Source: CAYORM01 sp964406375 (GTDB taxonomy: Bacteria; Pseudomonadota; Alphaproteobacteria; DSM-16000; Inquilinaceae). From it: a stretch of DNA of 10,868 bases. Shown in pieces: positions 1 through 9,256 of this stretch (position 1 is its first letter; each line of letters begins with the position of its first letter). The position numbers and the translations under genes are program-made. The stretch lies in assembly GCA_964406375.1 (NCBI GenBank), contig CAYORM010000093.1, positions 1-10,868 on the forward strand, given 5' to 3'. The notes under the pieces were generated by a model. The model made no database searches and was not told the DNA's origin. It worked only from the letters and a program-made list of their open reading frames with translations.

Positions 1-2
1 GT

Positions 3-1411
<1,409 letters not shown>

Positions 1412-1439
<28 letters not shown>

Positions 1440-2221
1440 GTGGCGACCCCACGGCCGCCGCGGCGGCCCACATCCCGGCCCTGGCCGGGATCGGAGACGA
1501 GACGGAACGCGATACCGGCCGCGAGGCGGGACCGCTGCGCCGCTGCATTGCGACCGGCCGCAGCCTCCCCAAGGCCGCACTGATTCGATTCGTCGTCGAT
1601 CCGGATGGTGCCGTGGTGCCGGATCTGACCGGACGGTTGCCCGGGCGGGGCCTGTGGGTGGTCGCGGAGCGCGCGGCGGTGGAGCGTGCGGTCGCCCGCA
1701 ACCTCTTCTCCCGCGCCGCGCGGCGGCCGGTGGCGGTTCCGGCGGACCTCGCTGACCGAATCGTGTCCATTTTGCGACAGAGCTGCATCAATCTCGTCGC
1801 GATGGCACGTCGGGCGGGACAGGCGGTGGGCGGATATGAGAAGGTGCGCGCCCGTCTGGGAGCCAGACACGGCCGGGCGGCGCGTGGCGGTGTCCTCCTG
1901 GTGGCTCGCGACGCCGGCCGGGACGGCCGCGGCAAGGTGGTCGGCCTGGCGGCGGCACGGCCGGATGTGACGGTCGTGGACGCCCTGGATGCGGACGCGC
2001 TGGGAGCGGCCTTCGCCCGCGACCGTGTCGTGCACGCGCTGGTCGAACGCGGCGGCCTCGCCGAGCGGCTCGAGGCCGAGGCGGCTCGTCTGGCGGGGAT
2101 GGTCGCGCCGGAGGCAGGCTTGCCCGACGGGGACCGGGGCGCCGGCGGCTCCGGGCGGACAGGAATGGTTTCAATCCGCGATGGCGGCGGCACCGGCCGC
2201 CCGGACGCGACGGCAGGTTAA
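1412..2221 (+). CDS. ylxR: YlxR (DUF448/RnpM-type) RNA-binding protein with fused YlxQ/L7Ae-like domain
   Basis: This is a predicted cytoplasmic RNA-binding protein. In Bacillus subtilis the YlxR homologue (RnpM) binds RNase P RNA; whether that holds here is inference. Counting from the TTG at 1412 (269 aa), a YlxR domain spans about residues 42-115 (RRCIATGRSLPKAALIRFV, then LPGRGLWV). An L7Ae/L30e-like domain follows at about 122-222 (LVAMARRAGQAVGGYEKVRA, GGVLLVARDAG, then AFARDRVVHALV), and a Gly-rich low-complexity tail ends the protein. In B. subtilis ylxR and ylxQ are separate neighbouring genes between nusA and infB, so this looks like their fusion. The start is uncertain. No ATG, GTG or TTG occurs between 1412 and the conserved domain. 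A CTG at 1436, overlapping the nusA stop as CTGA, has the better Shine-Dalgarno. TTG 1412 is reported as the only conventional start; it overlaps nusA by 28 bases. Confidence 0.9.
1453..1491 (+). repeat. Two adjacent inverted repeats just after the nusA stop
   Basis: A perfect 16-base palindrome lies at 1453-1468 (GGCCGCCGCGGCGGCC). A second inverted repeat follows, with arms 1472-1480 (ATCCCGGCC) and 1483-1491 (GGCCGGGAT). Both fall in the poorly conserved N-terminal extension of YlxR, before its domain. No T-run follows, so this is not a classical terminator. It could be an RNA structure affecting ylxR translation or processing, or a by-product of Ala/Gly/Pro-rich GC-rich codons. Confidence 0.45.
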
Positions 2222-2243
2222 ACGGCGGATCACGCTGGACGAG

Positions 2244-4946
2244 ATGACGGATACCAAGGATCAGGACCGCAAGACCCTTTCGCTCGGCGGCAAGCCGAAG
2301 CTGACGCTGGGCGCGCGACCGGCCGGCGACGGCCAGGTGCGCCAGCAGTTCAGCCATGGAAGGTCGAAGGCGGTGACCGTCGAGGTCAAGCGCCAGCGGC
2401 AATTCGACCGTCCCGGTGCCAATGCGGCACTGGCCGATGGTGGCGCGGCTGCACGCCGCGCGGCGGAGGGCGGCTCAGGCCGCGGTCCGGCGCGCTCCGG
2501 CCAGGGGCCGGGCGGCGGGCGCGTGCTCTCGCCGGCCGAGCGTGAGGCGCGGCAGCGGGCGCTGCAATCCGCCCTGCAGCAGTCGGCGCTCGAAGAGCAG
2601 CGCCGGGCGCGCGAGGCCGAGGAGCGGGCTGCTGCCGAGGCGCAGGCCCGCGAGGCCGCGGCGCGCGCGGAGGCCGAGCAGCCCGCAGCGCCGCCGGAGC
2701 CCGCCCGTCCGCTCGACGCGGAGACGCTGCGTCGCCGCGAGCTCGAGGAGATGCGCGCGATCGAGGCCGAGGAGCGCCGGCGCACCGAGGCCGAACGCTT
2801 CCTCCTCGAGGAGGAGGCCAAGCGCAAGGCGGCCGAGCGCGAGAGCGAGGAGCGCCGCCAGCGTCAGGCTGCCGAACGCGCCTCGGCGACGACGCCGCGT
2901 GTCAAGGCGCTCGCCCAGGCGATGGCCACCGCCGCGCCGGTGCCGGCGCCGAGCGAGGATGACGACGACCGCGGCGGCCGCCGCGGTCGTGGCGGTGCCG
3001 CCGAGCGCAAGCGCGGCGGGGCCGGTGCGGGTGCCCGCGGCGCGGATCGCCGCCGCTCCGGCAAGCTGACTGTCGTCCAGGCACTGTCCGGCGAGGAGCC
3101 GATCCGTGCCCGCAGCCTCGCCGCCATGCGCCGCGCCCGCGAACGCGAGCGGCAGGCCCGTAACGCCCAGAATCAGGAGAAGGTCATCCGCGACGTCGTC
3201 GTGCCCGAGGTCATCACCGTCCAGGAACTCGCCAACCGCATGGCCGAGCGGGGCGGCGACGTGGTCAAGACTCTGATGAGAATGGGCATCATGGCGACGA
3301 TCACCCAGTCGATCGACGCCGACACGGCCGAGCTGATCGTCCAGGAGTTCGGCCATCGCGTGAAGCGTGTGGCCGAGGCGGATGTCGAGATCGGCCTGCG
3401 GGGCGGCGAGGACAGCGCCGAGCACCTGCAGCCGCGGCCGCCGGTCGTCACCATCATGGGCCATGTCGACCACGGCAAGACCTCGCTTCTCGACGCGCTG
3501 CGCAAGACCGATGTCGTCGCCGGCGAGGCGGGCGGCATCACCCAGCATATCGGCGCCTATCAGGTCGAGCTCGAGAGCGGTGCCCGCGTCACCTTCATCG
3601 ACACGCCTGGCCACGAGGCCTTCACGGCGATGAGGGCCCGCGGTGCCACCCCCACCGACCGCGTCGTGCCGGTGGTGGCGGCGGACGACGGCGTGATGCC
3701 GCAGACGGTCGAGGCGATTCGCCACGCCCGGGCGGCCGGTGCGCCGCTGATCGTGGCGATCAACAAGATCGACCTGCCCGACGCCCGGCCTGAGCGGGTG
3801 CGCCAGGAGCTGCTGCAACACGAGATCGTCGTCGAGGACATGGGCGGCGAGACGCTGGACGTCGAGGTCTCGGCCAAGACGGGCCAGGGGCTCGACCGGC
3901 TGATCGAGGCGATCCTGCTGCAGGCCGAGATCATGGACCTGCGCGCCAATCCGGACCGCAGCGCCGAGGGTACGGTCATCGAGGCCGAGCTCGAGCGCGG
4001 CCGCGGCGCGGTCGCGACCGTCCTCGTCCAGCGCGGCACGCTGAATGTCGGCGACATCTTCGTCACCGGCTCGGAATGGGGTCGGGTGCGTGCGCTGATC
4101 GACGACCGCGGCGACAATCTGAAATCGGCCGGACCGTCGCGTCCCGTCGAGGTGCTGGGCCTGAACGGCTCGCCGCTCGCCGGCGATGATTTCGTCGTCG
4201 TCGAGAGCGAGGCGCGGGCGCGCGAGATCGCTGAGTTCCGCAGCCGGACCAAGCGCGAGCAGTCGGCGGTGGCGTCGTCCCGCGGCACGCTGGAGCAGAT
4301 GTTCCAGCGCATCCAGGCGGGCGAGGCCAAGGAGCTGCCGATCGTCGTCAAGGGCGACGTCCAGGGCTCGGTCGAGGCGATCGTGGCGTCGCTGGAGAAG
4401 ATCGCCGGCGACAACACCGAGGTGAAGGTCCGGGTGCTGCATGCAGCGGTCGGCGCCATCACCGAGAGCGACGTGACCCTGGCTGCGACCATGGGCGCGA
4501 TGCTGATCGGCTTCAACGTCCGCGCGGTGCCCAAGGCCCGCGAGATGGCCAAGCGCGACAATGTCGAGATCCACTACTACTCGATCATCTACAATGTGAT
4601 CGATGACGTGCGGCAGTCGCTGACGGGGCTGCTCGCGCCGAAGATGCGCGAGAACTTCATCGGCAATTCCGAGATCCGCGAGGTGTTCAACATCACCAAG
4701 GTCGGCAAGGTCGCCGGGTGCATGATCACCGACGGTGTGGTCAAGCGCGGCGCCGGCGTCCGCCTGCTGCGCGACAATGTCGTGATCCATGAGGGCACGC
4801 TGAAGACCCTGAAGCGGTTCAAGGAGGAGGTCCGCGAGGTCCGCGAGGGCTACGAATGCGGCATGGCCTTCGAGAACTACGAGGACATCAAGGTCGGCGA
4901 CGTCATCGAATGTTTCGAGATGGTGGAAGAGCAGCGGACGCTCTGA
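2244..4946 (+). CDS. infB: Translation initiation factor IF-2
   Basis: IF-2 is the GTPase that places fMet-tRNA on the 30S subunit and promotes 50S joining. The ATG at 2244 gives 900 aa beginning MTDTKDQDRKTLSLGG, the usual alphaproteobacterial IF-2 start. An in-frame ATG at 2181 would add 21 residues unlike the family. The ribosome binding site is weak (GGA at 2237-2239). The order of parts is: an IF-2-associated segment at about 8-50; a long charged, probably helical linker rich in Glu, Arg and Ala at about 75-300; an IF2_N domain at about 314-380; and the G domain. Its motifs are GHVDHGKT 406-413, DTPGH 453-457, NKID 507-510 and then SAKTGQG. Domains II, III and the tRNA-binding C-domain follow to residue 900. 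Residues 473 (Arg) and 476 (Pro) replace hydrophobic residues of a core strand usually read TDIVVLVV. The gene lies 22 nt after ylxR and is probably co-transcribed. Confidence 0.98.
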   Translation: MTDTKDQDRKTLSLGGKPKLTLGARPAGDGQVRQQFSHGRSKAVTVEVKRQRQFDRPGANAALADGGAAARRAAEGGSGRGPARSGQGPGGGRVLSPAEREARQRALQSALQQSALEEQRRAREAEERAAAEAQAREAAARAEAEQPAAPPEPARPLDAETLRRRELEEMRAIEAEERRRTEAERFLLEEEAKRKAAERESEERRQRQAAERASATTPRVKALAQAMATAAPVPAPSEDDDDRGGRRGRGGAAERKRGGAGAGARGADRRRSGKLTVVQALSGEEPIRARSLAAMRRARERERQARNAQNQEKVIRDVVVPEVITVQELANRMAERGGDVVKTLMRMGIMATITQSIDADTAELIVQEFGHRVKRVAEADVEIGLRGGEDSAEHLQPRPPVVTIMGHVDHGKTSLLDALRKTDVVAGEAGGITQHIGAYQVELESGARVTFIDTPGHEAFTAMRARGATPTDRVVPVVAADDGVMPQTVEAIRHARAAGAPLIVAINKIDLPDARPERVRQELLQHEIVVEDMGGETLDVEVSAKTGQGLDRLIEAILLQAEIMDLRANPDRSAEGTVIEAELERGRGAVATVLVQRGTLNVGDIFVTGSEWGRVRALIDDRGDNLKSAGPSRPVEVLGLNGSPLAGDDFVVVESEARAREIAEFRSRTKREQSAVASSRGTLEQMFQRIQAGEAKELPIVVKGDVQGSVEAIVASLEKIAGDNTEVKVRVLHAAVGAITESDVTLAATMGAMLIGFNVRAVPKAREMAKRDNVEIHYYSIIYNVIDDVRQSLTGLLAPKMRENFIGNSEIREVFNITKVGKVAGCMITDGVVKRGAGVRLLRDNVVIHEGTLKTLKRFKEEVREVREGYECGMAFENYEDIKVGDVIECFEMVEEQRTL
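2965..2990 (+). repeat. Perfect 26-base palindrome inside infB
   Basis: Bases 2965-2990 read identically on both strands. The left half is ACGACCGCGGCGG and the right half is its exact reverse complement. It encodes the Asp/Arg/Gly stretch DDRGGRRGR in the unconserved linker of IF-2. In RNA it could form a stem of about 11 bp with a 4-nt loop. No flanking T-run or known binding consensus is seen. Low-complexity coding in GC-rich DNA may explain it. Confidence 0.6.
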
Positions 4947-4960
4947 CACCCCGATTACCG

Positions 4961-5003
4961 GCGGCCGTCCGCACCTGGCAGGGAGCGGACGGCCGCGCCC
5001 TTT
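4961..5003 (+). terminator. Terminator-like hairpin between infB and rbfA
   Basis: A perfect 12-bp stem pairs 4961-4972 (GCGGCCGTCCGC) with 4985-4996 (GCGGACGGCCGC) around a 12-nt loop. GCCC and a short T-run (5001-5003, then CT) follow. It lies 14 nt after the infB stop. The T-run is weak, so partial termination, attenuation or protection of the infB mRNA 3' end is more likely than full termination, since rbfA, truB and rpsO follow without a visible promoter. Confidence 0.6.
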
Positions 5004-5006
5004 CTG

Positions 5007-5026
5007 CCGGCCGCTGCGGCCGGAGG
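5007..5026 (+). promoter_or_regulatory. Hairpin overlapping the rbfA ribosome binding site
   Basis: A 7-bp perfect stem pairs 5007-5013 (CCGGCCG) with 5017-5023 (CGGCCGG) around the loop CTG. The rbfA Shine-Dalgarno GGAGG is at 5022-5026, 9 nt before the ATG at 5036, so the 3' arm covers its first two bases. Folding would partly hide the site. RbfA is a cold-shock protein in E. coli, so structure-dependent translation is conceivable, but that is inference. Confidence 0.5.
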
Positions 5027-5035
5027 ATTTGATCC

Positions 5036-5479
5036 ATGCGACACGGTTCCGACCAGGCGGGGCCCAGCCAGCGGCAATTGCGCGTCGGCGAAGAGCTTCG
5101 CCACGCACTCGCCGCCATCCTGATGCGCGGCGAGCTGCGCGACCCCGATCTCCACGATGTCTCGATCACCGTCTCCGAGGTGCGGGCGAGCCCGGACCTC
5201 AAGCAGGCAACCGCTTTCGTCACCACGCTGAACGGCGAGGGGATGGACCGGGTGTTGCCGGCACTGCGGCGGGCCGCACCCTGGCTGCGCGGACAGCTCG
5301 CCCGTGCGGTGCGGCTCAAATTCGCGCCGCAGATCAGCTTCGCGGCCGACACCTCCTTCGACTACGCCCAGCGCATCGGCGAGCTGATGCGTCGCGACGA
5401 GACGGTCGCGCGCGACGTCGCGGCCGGGCAGGAGGGGGATGACGACGACGCCGACCGGGGAGCCGGCGATGGGGCGTAG
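5036..5479 (+). CDS. rbfA: 30S ribosome-binding factor RbfA
   Basis: RbfA binds the immature 30S subunit and assists late maturation around the 5' end of 16S rRNA. The protein has 147 aa. The single KH-type domain begins with RQLRVGEELRHALAAILMRGELRDPDL (about residues 13-39). It continues with VSITVSEVRASPDLKQATAFVTTL and ends with the family's LKFAPQISFAADTSFDYAQRI. An acidic, Gly-rich tail (GDDDDADRGAGDGA) extends beyond the usual domain, making it somewhat longer than the E. coli protein. The ATG at 5036 has GGAGG at 5022-5026. The gap to infB is 89 nt and contains two hairpins. The 3' end overlaps truB, which suggests coupled translation. Confidence 0.96.
   Translation: MRHGSDQAGPSQRQLRVGEELRHALAAILMRGELRDPDLHDVSITVSEVRASPDLKQATAFVTTLNGEGMDRVLPALRRAAPWLRGQLARAVRLKFAPQISFAADTSFDYAQRIGELMRRDETVARDVAAGQEGDDDDADRGAGDGA
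5457..5462 (+). promoter_or_regulatory. Ribosome binding site that favours the 5469 start of truB
   Basis: GGGGAG lies 6 nt before the ATG at 5469. The alternative ATG at 5439 has AGGAGG at 5430-5435 but only 3 nt of spacing, which is short. The protein from 5469 (MGRRRRGRPVHGW) has the shape of other alphaproteobacterial TruB starts. Confidence 0.5.
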
Positions 5480-6404
5480 GCGCCGCGGCCGTCCCGTCCA
5501 TGGCTGGGTCGTGATCGACAAGCCGGAGGGCATGACCTCGACCCAGGTGGTCGGGCGGGTGCGACGCGCCTTCGGTGCGGAGAAGGCGGGGCATGGCGGT
5601 ACGCTCGACCCGCTGGCGACCGGCCTTCTGCCGATAGCGCTGGGCGAGGCGACCAAGACCGTCTCCTATGCGATGGACGGGGCCAAGCGGTACCGCTTCA
5701 CGCTGCGGTTCGGCGAGGCGCGCGACACTGACGATGCCGAGGGGCGGGTCATTGAGACCTCGGTGGTGCGGCCGGACCGCGCTGCGCTCGAGGCGGTGCT
5801 GCCCCGCTTCGTCGGCGAGATCCTCCAGGTCCCGCCGGCCTATTCCGCAATCAAGATCGCCGGGGAGCGCGCCTATGATCTCGCCCGCGACGGCGAGGCG
5901 GTCGAGTTGGCGCCGCGGCCGATCCGCGTCGACGCGCTGCGGCTCATCGGCTTCGACGATCCCGATCATGCGGTGATCGAGGCCGAGACCGGCAAGGGCG
6001 CCTATATGCGCGGACTCGCCCGCGACATCGCCCGCGCCCTCGGCACGGTCGGCCATGTCGCGGCGCTGCGCCGGCTGGCCGTCGGCCCCTTCACGCTTGA
6101 CGACGCGGTGACCTTGGAGCATATCGACGCGCTGGCCGGTTCCCCGGCCCTCGAAAGCACCCTGCTTCCGGTCGAGACGCCGCTGGACGACATCCCGGCG
6201 GTCGCCCTGACGGAAGACGAAGCGCATCGCATGCGATGCGGCCAATCGGTGGCCCTGCTGCGCCGTTCGGACCGGGAGAGGCTGTTCCGCCTCGATCTCG
6301 GCGCCGAGGACGAGGTGGTGCTGGCGACTTGCGACGCTGTTCCTGTCGCTCTGGCCCGCATCGAGGACGGCGCCCTTCGGCCGGTGCGGATCCTCAACCT
6401 CTGA
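5469..6404 (+). CDS. truB: tRNA pseudouridine(55) synthase TruB
   Basis: TruB converts U55 in the T-loop of tRNAs to pseudouridine and also acts as a tRNA chaperone. From ATG 5469 the product has 311 aa. The nucleophile is Asp47 in GHGGTLDPLATG. Other family positions are Tyr75 (AKRYRFTLRFG), the PPAYSAIKIAGERAYDLAR motif, and Tyr179/Arg181 in GAYMRGLARDIA. These fall at or next to the E. coli numbers (48, 76, 179, 181). A C-terminal PUA-like module (about 230-311, from IPAVALTEDEAHRMRCGQ) completes the fold. The start at 5469 overlaps rbfA by 11 nt; an alternative ATG at 5439 adds MTTTPTGEPA. It lies between rbfA and rpsO, the standard order. All expected catalytic residues are present. Confidence 0.96.
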   Translation: MGRRRRGRPVHGWVVIDKPEGMTSTQVVGRVRRAFGAEKAGHGGTLDPLATGLLPIALGEATKTVSYAMDGAKRYRFTLRFGEARDTDDAEGRVIETSVVRPDRAALEAVLPRFVGEILQVPPAYSAIKIAGERAYDLARDGEAVELAPRPIRVDALRLIGFDDPDHAVIEAETGKGAYMRGLARDIARALGTVGHVAALRRLAVGPFTLDDAVTLEHIDALAGSPALESTLLPVETPLDDIPAVALTEDEAHRMRCGQSVALLRRSDRERLFRLDLGAEDEVVLATCDAVPVALARIEDGALRPVRILNL

Positions 6405-6417
6405 TCCGGAGTTTCCG

Positions 6418-6687
6418 ATGTCGATCACGCCCGAGCGCAAGAAGGAGGTCATCGCCGATTTTGGCCACAAGGAGGGCGATACCGGCTCTCCCGAGGTGCA
6501 GATCGCGATCCTGTCCGAGCGCATCGCCAACCTGACCGAGCACCTCAAGACGCACGCCAAGGATTTCCACAGCCGTCGCGGCCTGCTGGTGATGGTCGGC
6601 CGTCGCCGCCGGCTGCTCGACTATCTGAAGAAGAAGAAGGTCTCGCGCTACGAGGAGACCATCAAGCGTCTGGGGCTGCGCCGCTGA
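6418..6687 (+). CDS. rpsO: 30S ribosomal protein S15
   Basis: S15 is a primary 16S rRNA-binding protein that organises the central domain of the 30S subunit and forms an intersubunit bridge. The product has 89 aa, the usual family length. Visible signatures are GDTGSPEVQIAILSERI, the LTEHLKTHAKDFHSRRGLL helix-turn region with the rRNA-contacting His/Ser-Arg-Arg, and the basic RRRRLLDYLKKKK segment. The ATG at 6418 has GGAG at 6408-6411, 6 nt away, and lies 13 nt after the truB stop. That leaves no room for a separate structured leader. E. coli rpsO is autoregulated by a leader pseudoknot; nothing comparable is evident upstream here. Confidence 0.98.
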   Translation: MSITPERKKEVIADFGHKEGDTGSPEVQIAILSERIANLTEHLKTHAKDFHSRRGLLVMVGRRRRLLDYLKKKKVSRYEETIKRLGLRR

Positions 6688-6711
6688 GCCGCGCATCGGA
6701 CCGGGCCATGC

Positions 6712-6786
6712 GACGAGGGCGCGCCAGCCGGCGCGTCGCGGGCCGGGATCGGCCCGGCGCGCCGCCGCGACGTCGCGGCCCTCGTC
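6712..6786 (+). promoter_or_regulatory. Long stem-loop in the rpsO–pnp spacer (possible RNase III site)
   Basis: The outer arms 6712-6720 (GACGAGGGC) and 6778-6786 (GCCCTCGTC) pair perfectly over 9 bp. A middle stem of 8 bp pairs 6734-6741 (CGTCGCGG) with 6765-6772 (CCGCGACG). Inside it a small GC hairpin can form near 6742-6757. The whole is an interrupted hairpin of about 75 nt starting 24 nt after the rpsO stop. In E. coli the pnp leader carries a long stem cleaved by RNase III, which starts PNPase autoregulation. The position here is equivalent, so a similar role is inferred. A palindromic TCCGGA pair (6785-6790, 6795-6800) follows at once. Confidence 0.55.
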
Positions 6787-6855
6787 CGGAAGACTCCGGA
6801 CCCCATCGTCTCGGGATCGCGACGGTCCTCGCCGTCCGCGGTTCCGCCTGAAGCA

Positions 6856-6898
6856 GCGGGCGCTCCCGGCCGGTCGGCGGGGGCGCCCGCGGCGTTTT
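6856..6898 (+). terminator. Terminator-like hairpin upstream of pnp
   Basis: A 12-bp stem (eleven Watson-Crick pairs and one G-T) joins 6856-6867 (GCGGGCGCTCCC) to 6879-6890 (GGGGGCGCCCGC) around an 11-nt loop. GGCG and TTTT at 6895-6898 follow. This fits an intrinsic terminator for the nusA-to-rpsO transcript, or an attenuator in the pnp leader. It lies 115 nt before the pnp start. Confidence 0.65.
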
Positions 6899-7012
6899 CG
6901 GCCGACGCGGCGCGGCCATCACCTTCGCCGCGACAGAATTGCCCTGGGGCCCGGCACCGAGCGGTCCCGCCCGACGGCTCAACGCCGCGGGTGTCCGATG
7001 GAAGGAAGTCAC
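6899..7012 (+). other. Presumed pnp leader, no clear promoter seen
   Basis: This is the last part of the 325-base gap between rpsO and pnp. I looked for -35/-10 elements after the terminator-like hairpin and found none I would defend in this GC-rich sequence. An ATG at 6998 is in frame with pnp but is judged not to be its start. No other gene is supported here. Confidence 0.5.
7002..7006 (+). promoter_or_regulatory. Ribosome binding site that decides the pnp start
   Basis: AAGGA lies 6 nt before the ATG at 7013, an ideal spacing. The in-frame ATG at 6998 would place this site inside the coding region and has only poor upstream matches. The family's conserved N-terminus (MF, then RKE.-.WGGR) also begins at 7013. 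Confidence 0.8.
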
Positions 7013-9163
<2,151 letters not shown>

Positions 9164-9171
9164 CGCGCATG

Positions 9172-9210
9172 AAGAAAGGGCCGCGCCCAGAGCGGTGCGG
9201 CCCCTTCCTT
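9172..9210. terminator. Bidirectional terminator between pnp and gyrB
   Basis: A stem of about 10 bp pairs 9178-9187 with 9194-9203 (core GGGCCGC/GCGGCCC, one G-T pair) around a 6-nt loop. On the plus strand CTTCCTTT follows. On the minus strand the flank reads TTTCTTC. The A-rich and T-rich flanks can partly pair. It starts 9 nt after the pnp stop and serves both converging genes. Confidence 0.8.
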
Positions 9211-9224
9211 TGCGGACGTTGTCG

Positions 9225-9250
9225 ACGGCCGGGCCCTTGTGCCCGGCCGT
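9225..9250. repeat. Second hairpin in the gyrB 3' region
   Basis: A perfect 10-bp inverted repeat has arms 9225-9234 (ACGGCCGGGC) and 9241-9250 (GCCCGGCCGT) and a 6-nt loop. It starts just past the gyrB stop codon as read on the minus strand. It has no T-run on either side. It may protect the gyrB mRNA 3' end or assist the adjacent terminator. Confidence 0.6.
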
Positions 9251-9256
9251 TCCGTT

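Noticed and set aside
1989..2243. 85-codon upstream extension of infB
   Set aside because: The extension lies inside ylxR and does not resemble IF-2. The family N-terminus begins at 2244.
2800..2815. 16-base palindrome in infB (TCCTCCTCGAGGAGGA)
   Set aside because: It encodes the Leu-Leu-Glu-Glu run of the linker, and CTC/GAG codons give such symmetry readily. It is weaker than the 26-base case and has no context suggesting a role.
2475..5108. 877-codon open frame on the minus strand opposite infB
   Set aside because: It mirrors infB codon by codon. It is rich in Leu, Arg, Asp and His, has no domain, and arises from high-GC third positions. infB is unambiguous on the other strand.
6998..7012. 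ATG at 6998 as the pnp start
   Set aside because: It adds MEGSH before the conserved start and places the good Shine-Dalgarno inside the gene. ATG 7013 fits the family and the spacing.
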